This document shows positions 43,401 to 55,301 of a stretch of DNA of 64,000 nucleotides, piece after piece; positions within the stretch are counted from its first letter, which is position 1, and every line of letters begins with the position of its first letter. The notes below the pieces were generated by a model. It was given only the letters and a program-made list of their open reading frames with translations, was not told the DNA's origin and did no database searches. This DNA comes from Axinella damicornis (Eukaryota; Porifera; Demospongiae; Axinellida; Axinellidae). Location: the NCBI GenBank assembly GCA_963931865.1, contig OZ007505.1, positions 21,304,074 to 21,368,073 of the forward strand. Reading direction: 5' to 3'. A program made the translations under genes and the position numbers.

Positions 43401-46400
43401 TCCTCCCTTCCCACTCCCCCTCTCTTCCTCTCTCTCCTCTCCTCTCCTCCCGTCTCTTTTCCCTCTCCACTCTCCTCTCTTCCCCCTCCACAGTCTCTCC
43501 TGAAGGGCCACTCACGTCTCAAACGGTACCTCTCAAAGGAACGTCTCCTGGATAGCTTTGCTCTCCTCGGGCTACAGACCATTGGAGAGAACCAGGGGGA
43601 TCCCGACCAGCCCAATGCCCCCCCGCTACTCATTCAAGCTAAGATACAATCTGCCTACGTGGATGTGGACTGCAGGGATGAGAACGGATCCACTCCACTG
43701 ATCTTGGCTGCTCTCAACGGCCACAGAGATGTGGTCTACACACTACTGCAGTATTCTGCCGATGTGCACTTGAGAGATACCCAGGGGTGAGTCTAGCCTC
43801 ATTCCCAGGCCTTCTCACCCCAGAGTTTGTCGCTTGCAGTACTAGTGTTAGTACTGCAAGCTACAAACGCTGCGGTGAGAAGGCCTGTGAACGACGCTAG
43901 GGTGAGTCGTGGTCACTAATACTATTGGCAACAGTTGCTGTGGTGTGCATTGTTATGCTACAACCATCTTGGCCATAATTGAGTAGCTCACAATTTGAAC
44001 GCTGGCAGCTGAAACATCGTTGAGTTTGAACGCACTCAAACTCTGGTGTCAGCATGCCTAAACCCTACATAATTATAATATCACATCTCAGGCCCTAGGC
44101 TCCTCCCCAAAGAAAGCTTGGAGGTGGGAATGAGGCTAAGGCCGATCCGTTCTTTAGTTCTGTACAGCTACACAACGCAATCCATTTGCTGTGAGGTGTC
44201 AGGTGAAAGTGGCAGGCATGCTGCCATGTGATTGGTGTTGAAAACACACCACACCTTGGCGTGGTGGCAATCATAATTAAGTGAATTTGTAACCCACTCA
44301 AACTATTGCCCACCTTGACCTGTCGCCACTCTTGGCACGGACAAACATCTGGCTCTTTGAGTCCCCTTGACCGCAAGGACACACCCATCTAGTGGCTCAC
44401 CTGCTGTTATTCAATTCAATTAACACTCTTCATTCTTCCTCAAATCGTTCACCGGGTGTTGACTCACAACTCCCTCCTATCTCCAGGAACACCGCACTGC
44501 ACTTTGCCGCCTGGCGGAACTGGTCAGAGATTGCCGAACTGCTTCTTACAAATGGAGCGAAGGTATAATTATTATGGGATGCATGGTCTCACTTCCCAGA
44601 CTAGTATCCAAGATGGATATGTTCCTCTTTCATCTGTAAATGAACTGTATTGTTGAAGACATTGTCACAAGAAACACGTTTATTTATTTCCCTCCCCCCT
44701 CCACACACACTCCCTCTCCCCTCCACACACACTCCCTCCCCCTCCACACACACTCCCTCCCCCCTTCATACACACTCCCTCCCCCCTCCACACACACTCC
44801 CACACACCACCCCAAGGCTGACTGTATGAATGACGAGGGGAATACCCCACTCCACTATGCTTGCCAGCACTGCGTCCCCGGCAAGACGTTCACCATCAAC
44901 AAACTCTTGCAGCAGGACTGTGGGGTGTTGGTACCCAACAAGGCAGGAGACTCGCCCTTTGACCTTGCTGTGAGATTCAACAAGAGAGGTACAGCTGTCC
45001 ATTGTGCTGGAGTCACCAGTAGTTAATGTGTGCATCCAACCCAGCCTCATTCCCATACCTCTCTGATTCCCACACTGCTGTCACTTCTTTAAATCTGCAA
45101 GTTGAGATTAGTGGTAAAACTAAACTAATTAATCGCAGAACTACAGTAATGTACTACAGTAATGTTCACAGAAACTCAACAATAGCCAATCATTGTACTG
45201 TAATATTTGCTGCAGACGAGCCCTAACCGTGGAGTATGTGTCTGTTCTCTGTACAGAGGCAGTGTCTCTGTTGGTGGATGCTGAGCCAAACACCCTGAAG
45301 CAGACTAAGTCAATAATTGAAGCCGCCAGAAACGGTAAGAGTATTTACTTGTATAATTAGTATTAAACGGTGCAACTATGCAATCAGTCTGGAATGTATG
45401 TTTGTTATTTCTCTGCAGTGTTTGTTTATTGTTTACTGTTTACTTTCAGGACGGAAGGATGTGGTTGAAATTCTCCTTGAAGCTGGAATAGATCCAAATT
45501 GCTTTGACGGAGCTAGCGGTATGAAAACAGTTTGGTGTAGAATAGTGAACTAAATTTACGGGTGATTAGTACCTGTTGCGCAGCCTATACGGGAGCAAAG
45601 ACGCTTGGGAGAGAACATTGCACATTCATCAAGGCATTGCATGTTGTCGGTTTTGTACTTTGCAGGCAGCTGTCCCCTCCATGAAGCTGTCAGATACTTC
45701 AGGTACATATACACACTGTACTGCCCCAAGGGAGGGCACACATGGTACATACACACACTGTACTGCCCCAAGGGAGGGCACATGTGTTCTGTGACGTGTA
45801 CATGCACACACTGTACTGCTTGAAGGGAGGGCCGGTGTGTTCTGACCATCACTATAATTGCATTACCTTTTAAGGAGGGTAGAAGCTGGTACAAGTGGTG
45901 CACACCCACTGCCACTGGTGGTTTCTGTAGGGGGATAATGTAGGAATGGGAATGAGGAAACAGCTAGTTGAGGAGAAATGGTACTAAGAAATTACTTGTC
46001 CAATTCCAAAGACCTCCTGGTAGGTCTGGGAATGAGACAAGGAAGCCGCCATCTAGGCCCCTTAATTAGGGGGACCATCAAGGATAAATGTACTGCTTTG
46101 ATTGTCTATTTGTATTAATTGTGTAAATAGGAAGGACGTTGCTAGGGTCCTTTTGGAGTTTGGAGCCAGGCCTGAGCAGACAAGTGCCAATGCTGAGGTA
46201 CGCTCCCATATCTCTACAAGGTCATGTGAGCAATCCTCTGAGAGGTTATGTGACTTGTGAGTGTCTCTCTTAATTCTCCACGCAGTCTCCACGCGATATA
46301 GTGATGAAGCACCCACAGGCCAAGAGGGATGAATTTCTGAGACTGTTCAGTGAGCATGATGGCAAGACAGCAAGAATTCCAAGGGTAGGGACGACTGTCA

Positions 46401-49400
46401 TGCAATTATCGTGCAGAACTTGACATCTTTTTTTATTTCTTCAGTCAATTTTGGAAAGGACGCAAGAGATGTCTACACAAGAACAAAGTGACCATGTGTT
46501 CAGTGAGTAAATTCCGTACAATGAATGGCTTCATGAACAACATTATTTATCTGCAAACTTGCTCCCTCTTCCCGTCTCTTCCTTGCCTCCTCCCCCATCA
46601 TCCTCCCCTCACCTTCCTCCTTCCCTCCCCTTCCCTCCCTTCCTCTTCCCTCCCTCAGTCACCTACCCCCTCCTGCGGAACATGCCGGAGTGGACAAGAG
46701 CCGACGGGGAACACTGTAGTGTCTGGACACAGAAACATCCCAACACTTGCCTACTGGACAGTAAGTGGCATTACATCACCGTGATGTAATCTGGAATACT
46801 GATAGGCAATTACAATGTCAGCATGGATCACACCTTATTACATCACTAGTGTGGTTTAGTAGGTTCTGATTTTTCCAAATTTGAAGTGGATGTATGTTTT
46901 TACACAATTTGGGAAATTCCCAACATTTGATGCCTAAAGTGCTTTATGTTTACTTGGTGCATTCACATTTTCTTTCGTTGCTAGCTAACATCTTTCCGGT
47001 AGCTATAAGTCAGAATCTTCTTGCTCAGTCGTGTTAGGTTTCATTAGTTATTTACATTACGGAGAACAATTTTGTCTCTACCAGGAGTGTAATGTAATGA
47101 TGAAATTAGGTGTTCATTGATGAGTGAGTGTACATTTGTCACATGCATACACCAGATGACTCAAGCACATACTGGAAGATTCCTGCGTCAGGGGCTTACA
47201 ACTGGGTGGCGTTTGACCTGGGGTCAGAGTACACCCTCACAGGAATCAGGATTGCAGGATGGTAAGCATGTAGGATGATGTAGTATGTTTGTGTAGTTTA
47301 CACTACTCAACTAGAGGTGTTCATAGAACACATACCCGTGCGCTGAACGTCTACAGGCCATGCAGGATTCATGCAGTCGACGTGACATCTCTGCCGATGC
47401 GCATCGAACAGGGCGGCTATCGCGTATACTGGGTTCGTGTATGGCCATATCCAAGGTGTGGGAGTGACCGCTTACCGTATATACAACATAATATATATTG
47501 TGAAGCTGGAGAGGTGGGGCCAAATGTTACGAATAATAGGAAATAGCAGGAAAAAAACAGCCGAAACAATAGTCAAACGGAGCGCCTTGACTTCAGTCAG
47601 GTACACATAGAGCAGTTTTTTGGTATTTGCTATTGTTTTGTCTCCCTTTCAATGGTTTGTGAGGGTCTATATGGGGAGATTTCAACTTTTTCGCCTGACA
47701 TGCAGACAGACAACTGACAGACAGACGGACAAAACCAATTGCTTAACCCCGCTTCGCGCATGCGCGCACCGGGTATACATCTTAGCATGCTATTAGTAGC
47801 CTGTTGTCTGCCTGCTGCCATGTGGTGTGTTTAGCCTTCTTCCCAGGCCACTTGGGAGGAGGAGAATGTGACATGGGAATGAGGCTAGTGGTGTGTTATG
47901 TCTTATGCAGGGCTGACAAGCAGATGATCCATAACTTTGTGATACAGACAGCCCAACAACTGAGGTCAGAGCTCCTACTGCACACAAGTGCTTTGAATTA
48001 ATGTACTATGATGGTACCAGCCCCTCCTCCTGGTGCAAACTGCTGTTGATTTACCAGCCCCTCCCCTCTCCCATTATTTGAGATTGCATGGGATCCACAC
48101 CACATTTCTCTCTTGTTAAGTACATGCAATGATGTGGAGAAGCAAGGTGGAGCAGCTAGCTTGTAAATCTCAGCAAGGGAAGAGAGAGAAGGTGGTTTGT
48201 AAGGGTCTTCAGGAAGATGGAGTGGGAGGGGCTAGCTATAAAGGTCTTCAGGAAGATGGAGTGGGAGGGGCTAGCTGTAAGGGTCTTCAGGAAGATGGAG
48301 TGGGAGGGGCTAGCTGTAAGGGTCTTCAGGAAGATGGAGTGGGAGGGGCTAGCTGTAAGGGTCTTCAGGAAGATGGAGTGGGAGGGGCTAGCTGTAAGGG
48401 TCTTTAGGAAGATGGAGTGGGAGGTGCTAGCTGTAGGGCCATGTAGCACACCTGCAAAGCCATGTAGCACGCATGTAAAGCTACTGCAGCACATACAATC
48501 TCATGCAGGGAATTGAGTGGGTGGGGCTGGGTTAATCTTTTGTGACAATATATTCTCCACTGCTAACAGGGGCCCCTGGAAGCAGGTGCAGAAATACAAG
48601 GCAGACTCTGTTGGATCTGAGGACATGAATGATCCAGGTACATTGCAGTCTCCAGTGAGGTGGTGTACATGTTTGAGTCTGTTGTTCCAGGGAGTCCTGC
48701 AGTGCACATGCAGCAACAATAACATAGGACTTGCTTGTATTGTATATTTAGCGTCCAGCTAGCTGGTAAGAACCAGTGTATCCATGCCCAGTGTATTAGT
48801 GTATTTCACTGTTGAGGGTCACTGTATATATAGTGGCCAAAACATCTGTTTCAAGAAATATTTATTCGGTTGGCCATGGTGCGCGAGTTAATACACTGGG
48901 CATGGATACACCCAACCACACAGGACTTTACACAAGACTTACTTAACCTCTAATCCTGCAGCTGAGTCTCAGGATTTCAAGGGTTTCTATGCCACGTCAC
49001 AGGCAAGTCTAGTTGTAGTGCGTACTCGTGTGTGTTAATATAGAGCTGTAATTGTGGAGAGGGGGAACATTGTAATTCGACTATATAGTGTGTTGTTGAT
49101 CTGGTCTGCAGTATTGGAGGCTTGTGATTGCTGATAACTATGGGGACCCGTCCACCTGTCTCGCTGAGGTGCAGTTCTTTGGAGTGGGTAGGTACAACTT
49201 GCACTGTATGCCACTCTCACACATCTCACACAATGTCACCTTGAGTATATGAGTATGAGAAACACTGTACCATACTGTATCTCCCGTGTATCTTCACACC
49301 ATCACGCATGCATGCTACATCACATTGAGTGATACTGTCACACTGCATCCCACTGTACACTGCATCACACTGTGTGACTCTACCACACTGCATCACACTG

Positions 49401-51072
49401 CATCACACTGCATCACACTGTGTGACTCTACCACACTGCATCACACTGCATCACACTGCATCACACTGTGTGACTCTACCACACTGCATCACACTGCGTG
49501 ACTCTACCACACTGCATCACACTGCATGACTACCGCACTGCATCACATTGCGTGACTCTACCACACTGTCTACATGCAGAGAATGGTGCGATAGAATGGT
49601 TTGAGAGACTTGACCTGAAGCAGTACCTGAAGACCTTCGTACAGAGGGTGAGTGTACTAGGCAGTACGATTGTGGTCACCTTGGCAATTATTTTGATGAT
49701 GATGCGTTGACACCTAAATGGTCTGATTTGGTACTGATCATGCATTCTTGATGCTGTGCAGTGGCGGATCTAGAAATTTTGAAAGGGGGGTTCGGTGGCA
49801 CATACACAGCGGACCGCCTAAGGCCGTGCGGAGAGCCGTGAAGTGGCGATCAGTCCGCGCAAAGCGCGGAAAAAATTTTTACGTGTTCTTTTTAGCGATC
49901 AGGAAGCGCTCTCGTTGCATCTCTGCGCATTCTGGACATGTTCCCAGACGCAAAGAAGATTGACTAAGTAACCAGTAAGTATCGATCTGTGGCCGGGGCT
50001 GTCACAGTAGCTTCCTTCTTTTCATCGTCGACGGATTACAACCACGTACGTGGACAGTCGATTGAACACTGCATTATTGCTTTATTTTCTAATTATACGT
50101 ATTATAATTATACAGAAACAAAAATTAAAATTGTGTAGCAGCGTAAACCTGTACCTAGCTAGCTCAAGACTATGTCTGCCTTCAGGCTTACAGCCCGCGA
50201 ACGGTCAAGGTATTACCAACCACAGCTACAATAATACAAGTAGTTTGTGTTAACAAGGGTCAAAAGGGGGGTTCGCTCGCACCCCTAGATCCCCCCTAGA
50301 TCCGCCACTGCTGTGATGGTATTATTTTGTGATATACATGTGGACACCGTGATCCATGATGACTGTTCTCCTTGATGCAGGGGTACAATCAGCTCAGTGA
50401 TCTTGCTCTACTCAAAGAAACAGACTTGATGGACACAGTATGTCCCTCCCTCCATCTTCTCTTCTGGCTCATCACGATACCTACCTCCAGTGCAACATCT
50501 ATATCACTATTTATGTCTCCTATGTATCGGTTGCTAGGTGAACACAGTTGATGAGAGAAGGCAGATGCTGCATGCAGCGAGACTGCTCAGAGAGAAATGT
50601 ACGTCAACGTGTGACAACTCCATGTATATACCCTGCAACACTCATCATTATTATTACTGTACTTGCAGATTTTCCTCCCAAGGACTTGTCATGGGCTATT
50701 CAACCACCTGCCAAAACTACTTGTGACAAAATGGTACACATGTATGTTACGTATTTCCCCCTTGTTCCCCTCCTCCTCCTTTTCCCCCGCTCACCTCCTC
50801 CCACTGCACCATCATCCCCCCTCCCTTCCACCTATCACCCTCTCCTCCCTCCCTCAATATTTAATTTTGTCATCATGTCACCATTGCCACTGTAGCTTCC
50901 CGAGATTTCGGTCCACAGTGCATCTTACACAGTTGGTGATGTTGAACTGATCGTACATGGTGAGCATGCGCACACAAAATAATCATCCTATTCTGCAGCT
51001 TGATCTTCAATGCTACATACACCAATATTTCCCTCCTCTCCCCTTGTTGCTCTCTGCCCTCATTCCCTTTCT

Positions 51073-51124
<52 letters not shown>

Positions 51125-51738
51125 CTTGCCTGTGCTCTCATTTCCCTTGCCGTTCTATCTCCTTCTGGTCCTCTATCTCTCCTGTTCCTCCCTCTCTCCT
51201 GCTCCTCCCTCTCCCCTTGTGCTCTTGCTCCCTCTCTCCCCTTCCGCTCTCTCCCCTTCTGCTCTCTCTGCTCTTGGTCCTCTCTCCCCCTTGTGATCTC
51301 ACTAGTACTCCCTGTCTCCCCACACCCAGGTGGTGCCCATCTGAATGGAACCACGGTTCTTCCTCTCATTTCAAGGGACAATGGCTATCACTCCAGGGCT
51401 AGTTTCCGGCATCTGTCTATAAGTCCAGGTATGCATACATGCAACCAGTACCTTGGTCATGAAAGGTCTGAATCTCTCAGTAAACCACTAGTGGTGTACC
51501 AATTTAGTACAGCTTGTATGCACTTCCATAATATATGTACTAGCTGTCACAGTGGGCATCAATATACTCAATACACTATACTCCAGCTGGCCAGTATGTG
51601 TTGGAGGTGCGTAGTGTTGCTGATCACGCTGTCTTCCTCCGCTCGGACGCCATCACTGTCAGCCCACCTCCCATGAGACACTCTGAGATTGGCAAAGTGT
51701 TCCAGGATCTAGAGGATATGCTAAACTTTGACATTTGA
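40497..51738 (+). CDS. Ankyrin / F5-8C (discoidin) / SAM domain protein
   Basis: 23 exons join without frame break to 673 aa: 40497-40556, 43494-43786, 44487-44562, 44817-44988, 45257-45334, 45450-45518, 45666-45702, 46131-46197, 46286-46384, 46445-46502, 46659-46760, 47156-47261, 47911-47964, 48570-48637, 48962-49002, 49112-49187, 49580-49647, 50381-50437, 50538-50598, 50669-50733, 50896-50959, 51330-51428 and 51587-51738. The N-terminus MGKEAQLLEAA resembles ANKS1-type proteins. Residues about 60-325 are ankyrin repeats (GSTPLILAALNGHRDVV, GNTALHFAAWRN, GNTPLHYACQHC). About 360-485 is an F5/8C fold (CLLDNDSSTYWKI, WVAFDLGSEYTLTGIRIAGW, YWRLVIADNYG). About 490-550 is a SAM domain (WFERLDLKQYLKTFVQRGY, LLKETDLMDT). 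The C-terminal 110 residues form an unrecognised beta-rich domain. No signal peptide is seen, so the F5/8C domain is probably intracellular. Ligands are unknown. One intron (after 49002) has a GC donor. Confidence 0.88.
41781..42095 (+). repeat. 51-bp tandem repeat
   Basis: Six copies of a 51-bp unit (starting ACTGGTGAGCTCTAGCAGCC), almost identical, with the last two slightly longer by insertion of TATG. The 17-codon frames it opens on both strands are artefacts. Confidence 0.95.
42414..42535. mobile_element. Foldback element (TAGCCTCG-tip family), 122 bp
   Basis: TAGCCTCGTTACGACCTCCAG at the left and CTGGAGGTGTAGAAGGCATG with GGAACAAGGCTA at the right. Inner arms CTGTATGCAAAAA and TTTTTGCATACTGT pair, as do GGGAGAGTCAC-type phrases. 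No flanking duplication is visible. Confidence 0.65.
43794..43899. mobile_element. Foldback MITE inserted at a splice donor
   Basis: Ends TAGCCTCATTCCCAGGCCTT and AAGGCCTGTGAACGACGCTA. The stem continues inward (CTCACCCCAG, CAGTACTA / TAGTACTG). The 9-bp GGGTGAGTC at 43785-43793 is repeated at 43900-43908. The left copy is the 5' splice site of exon 2 of the ankyrin/SAM gene. Confidence 0.85.
47832..47887. mobile_element. Short foldback element, 56 bp
   Basis: TAGCCTTCTTCCCAGGCCAC and GACATGGGAATGAGGCTA form imperfect ends. GTGGTGTGTT flanks it exactly on both sides (47822-47831 and 47888-47897), a 10-bp target duplication. It lies 23 bp upstream of exon 13 (47911-47964) of the ankyrin/SAM gene. 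Confidence 0.75.
48203..48436 (+). repeat. 39-bp tandem repeat
   Basis: Six copies of a 39-bp unit (GGGTCTTCAGGAAGATGGAG plus TGGGAGGGGCTAGCTGTAA) in an intron of the ankyrin/SAM gene. Copies differ by single bases. Open frames across it are repeat artefacts. Confidence 0.95.
49335..49570 (+). repeat. CATCACACTG tandem repeat
   Basis: A 10-bp CATCACACTG unit mixed with TGTGACTCTACCACACTG forms an intronic array that stops about 10 bp before the SAM exon at 49580. Confidence 0.9.
49759..50310. mobile_element. CAGTGGCGGATC-ended MITE, 552 bp
   Basis: CAGTGGCGGATCTAG at the left and CTAGATCCGCCACTG at the right are exact inverse complements, with GGGGGGTTCG (49784) and AAGGGGGGTTCGCTCGCACCC (50263) just inside. 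CTGTG is seen on both flanks but the duplication length is not resolvable. It lies between exons 17 and 18 of the ankyrin/SAM gene. Copies of the same family occur near 26283 and 28340. Confidence 0.8.
51060..51300 (+). repeat. CT-rich simple sequence before exon 22
   Basis: An uninterrupted (CT)n run at about 51074-51121, followed by a 180-bp C/T-dominated stretch up to the splice acceptor at 51329. Similar tracts precede several other exons of this gene. Confidence 0.9.
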
Positions 51739-51753
51739 CTTGATACAACTGGT

Positions 51754-51805
51754 AAATGAAACAGCCACAGTTCATTTTATAAAATGAACTGTGGCTGTTT
51801 CATTT
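51754..51805. repeat. 52-bp near-perfect palindrome just after the ankyrin/SAM stop codon
   Basis: Two 25-bp arms, AAATGAAACAGCCACAGTTC and its continuation and their exact complement, are separated by two bases. It starts 16 bp after the stop codon and would form a hairpin in the 3' UTR. Confidence 0.85.
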
Positions 51806-52824
51806 GTAGTTTTGCATACAAAAGCACTTTTCATTGTATTATTTTATTGATTTTTATGTCCTCTTGGATCGATCCTGTGCTTCTCTATATACACCCATGA
51901 AGATGCAACAATTATAAGTTGGTATAGAAATGGCTAGCTAGTTCAGATTGCACTTGTAGAGTGTCTAACATTTTCTGGGGATGCATGTCCCAAGATCTGG
52001 TCACTTATAAGAGGTTGGCTAACAACAACTTTTTAATTTGCTGAATAATTTACTGCAGTAGCCATGCAGTCACAAACAAAATAATATCAGCTACAGCACA
52101 ACTCTAAACAATACCTGAAAAACTGGTGACTACTTTGCAAATCTACAAACCATAATATTGTTATAAAACATCCGTACACCAGAACTTCATCACTCTATAC
52201 TGCTGCAATGACACCTGATGTGTGGTAGCCTGAAACTTTACTGTACATTAATTCGCAGATCCTTTAATTCCTGTTAGTATGACTGTGTTAGTGAACATTT
52301 TGTGGGGTTTGGAACATTTCGTTTGAAATTGAGGTTTGTGAACATTTTCATCATGCTTATGAACACAGTTTTCTGGAAGATTGCTGCTGCATCCACAGTT
52401 TGGAGGACAAACAATGAACAAGTTGACATGAACCGGAACAAACAACAAACAAGCTGCTATGTAACTACTTGAGATAAACCATGGAAAAAGTTTCAGTGAA
52501 GGCAGCTTATAGATAGCTAGCTATAACATGTATACAAAGCTGATGGCTTATGTTGTTAGCAAGTTGGTACTGTATAGTAGCGACCTTCTGTGTCCTGCAT
52601 GCAGCGCTTAGAGAACTGCACATGCAAATGGACACACACACACACACACTGCACGTACACACACACACACACACAGGAGTATCGCTACTGTGGTCCGGTA
52701 ATACAATTGTTAATTCTCAACCAGTCACGATCTGACTCTGGCATGGTAGCTAGCTACTAAGCTACACATTGCACCAGCAGTGACAAAACTGCATACAAAC
52801 AAGCATTAATTATGGTCAGGTAGA
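51806..52824. other. Intergenic region, no gene seen
   Basis: AT-rich sequence with a short (AC)n microsatellite at 52632-52676. A minus-strand frame at 52248-52448 contains several HKH/NCG phrases but no recognisable domain. Confidence 0.5.
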
Positions 52825-54645
52825 CTTTGGCGTAAAATGGCAAATATTGCCTTTGTGCATAAAGGGAAAATTTTACGCCATTCATGCCTTTGTGCATAAA
52901 GGGAAATTTTACGCCATGGCTGTCGTTATGTACATGTTATGTACATAACGACAGCATTTTACGCCATGGGGTTTGGCGTAAAATCCCATTGTGAAATGGT
53001 GTGACCACTTTATACAATGTTGCATATACATACAATGTTGCATATACATAAAGGGAGAATTTTACGCCAATGAACTAAACGAATGGGGTTACCCCTGACA
53101 GACCTAATTGACAGGGCTCACCCTATGGTTCTGTGATGCAAAAATAATTGAGGGTTAGTCCAACGGCGTAAAATTGTCCCTTTATGTAGCATAAGTTGCT
53201 TATACAAAGATGAACGGTATGTGGTTATAAAGGCTTATAAGTGTACCGTTTCTGAGATTTGGAGAGATTCTTTTGTATTAGCATATATTGCGTGTACGTC
53301 GTATCCCTACATACAGAGTCTACCGACTCTGTGATAAAGGGAAAATTTTACGCCAATGAACTAACGAACGGGGTTACCCCTGACAGACAGGGTTCACCCC
53401 ATCCAGGTTAATGGTACTATACAGGTGGAGAGGGCTAGTCCAACAGGGTCTGACGGACTTAATTGATAGGGTTAACCCATCCGCAGGTCATGTGGAATTT
53501 CAAGAATAATAATAAACTGATCGGGATTATGTGTGCATGGTGGTATCATGTAGAGACTTTGGCGCAAGGGAAGGAAGAGTTATGCCATGTATGCCTTTAT
53601 GCGAATTTTACGCCAAGGTTGTCACTATGTACATGACGACGTACAGCATTTGGGGCCCTGCTAACTTCCCTAGCCAAGAAATGCCACTGACAGACAGCTC
53701 AGTAAATCAGCCCCATACTGAGAGCAGAGAATACAGATCCAGCCCTCCCCCCGAAAGGGAAAAGAGCGTGTATATAGCAAAAAGTGTACCAAAATCCAAG
53801 AATCCAGACGCACGTAAGAATGTTGAAGTTTGAAGTTTTGTATGACGATGGAAAGTGGTACCGGGGATGGTTGGACTTGTTCAACTTGAGTCAAGTTTCA
53901 GGACGACAATGAGACAGCCAAGGTTTTGTTTCCAGACAAGGACGTCAGACTCTATAACTATTTTTGTCATATACTTATATATACGTTATGCTATCCTTCA
54001 AATGAACCCATAATCATGAAGCCTACATCATCGTCGTAATTTGAAATTGTCATTTGTGACCAATGTTGACCACCAAATCTCATCGATCAGATTTTTTTCC
54101 CCCATCCCTGCAATTAACTTTCCACCATGAGCCTGGATAGGGTGAGCCCTGTCGTCAGGGGTAACCAGGCCCATTCGTTTAGTTCAATGGCGTAAAATTT
54201 TCCCTTTATGTGTAAGCTACTTATGCCACATAAAGGGGCAATTTTACGCTGTTGGTACCATGAACCTGGATGGGGTGAGCCCTGTCAATTAGGTCCATTA
54301 GGGGTAACCCCATTCATTTAGAACATTGGCGTAAAATTTTCCCTTTATGTATAAGCAACTTATGCCACATAAAGGGACAATTTTACGCCGTTGGTACCAT
54401 GAACCTGGATGGGGTGAGCCCTGTCAATTAGGTCCATTAGGGGTAACCCCATTCGTTTAGTTCATTTGGCGTAAAATTCTCCCTTATGTATACGCGATAT
54501 TGTATAAAGTGGTCACACCACTTCACAAGGGGATTTTACGCCAAACCCCATGGCGTAAAATGCTGTTGTTATGTACATAACGACAGCCATGGCGTAAAAT
54601 TTTCCCTTTATGCACAAAGGCAATAATTGCCATTTTACGCCAAAG
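52825..54645. mobile_element. Large foldback element with GGCGTAAAAT ends
   Basis: The left arm (52825 to about 53480) and right arm (about 54130-54645) are long inverse complements starting CTTTGGCGTAAAATGGCAA. They contain matching segments such as GGGAAAATTTTACGCCA, TTATGTACATAACGACAG and GGGGTTACCCCT. Both arms are internally repetitive; the right arm carries a tandem duplication of about 130 bp (54195-54460). The single-copy centre includes a broken coding fragment, listed next. No target duplication was identified. Confidence 0.85.
53820..53965 (+). pseudogene. Tudor/agenet-like coding fragment carried inside the foldback element
   Basis: The plus strand reads EVLYDDGKWYRGWL, then after a frame change KFQDDNETAKVLFPDKDVRLY. 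The spacing matches one Tudor-type barrel (DDGxWYRG ... FxDDxET). At least one indel breaks it, so it is not functional as read. It is probably captured host or element coding sequence; similarity is by motif only. Confidence 0.45.
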
Positions 54646-55301
54646 TATGTACGACCCTCATATTAATTATGAGGTAGCTACTTCACCATGGAGAGCTGCC
54701 TTTATTTCAGAGAAGGATAGAGCTGCCTCTCATGTAGCTATGGTGCAGATCTGTCTCAGCTTCAACTGTACTGCAGCCAGATGGACATTGATAGCTCTCC
54801 ACGGGCAGGGATAAAACTCCAGAATGGCTGCTGCATCCTACTTCAGGTTTTTGATCTTTTAAAAGATAGATCTAGATGTGTTAAGATTTCCCATGCATGT
54901 GTTACACGTGAACACATGATTGTCTACGCTGTTACGTTTCACACGTGGCGACGTGGGAACTTGATACGTCGGACACAGAGAGTGGAATAGTAAACGCTAC
55001 TGCTACCTTATCCTATGGTACATTGCATTGAGATTTGCATGCGTCTGACTGAGGAATTAGCGCTCGAGCAATCTTTGCACTGCAGATCCACCTTCCAAAT
55101 GGGCGTGGCTCGACCGGCGTGCAAATTCGCAGCAAAGGTGTCAGAATATCTTCGCTGGAATATTTCGCGGGAATTTTTGACACGTTTAGCTGTTAACCGG
55201 TGTACAATAAGAGACAGAATGCTGTCGCAGGGAACAATAAAACAGGTCCAGTGCTCAACATTGACAATAAACAATAGCAGATCAACGTTGCTTGGCTAAC
55301 C
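54646..55301. other. Region upstream of the TULP4-like gene
   Basis: No gene recognised. A short palindrome GATCTTTTAAAAGATAGATC lies at 54851. The 250 bp before the start at 55302 contain no TATA box that I can defend. Confidence 0.45.

Larger units (their letters stand above)
40557..43493. other. Intron 1 of the ankyrin/SAM gene
   Basis: A 2.9-kb intron. At 40684-41118 the minus strand is open for about 143 codons with one stop (containing WRQLPVGMSTVFYSQVLMQI). I do not recognise it; it may be a pseudogene fragment. A foldback-tip remnant lies at 41155-41237. The tandem repeat and foldback elements below follow, and a CT-rich run (43310-43490) leads into the 3' splice site. Confidence 0.5.

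Noticed and set aside
43006..43633. Frames rich in Glu, Arg and Gly opposite exon 2 of the ankyrin/SAM gene
   Set aside because: They come from the antisense of a CT-rich tract and of a confirmed exon.
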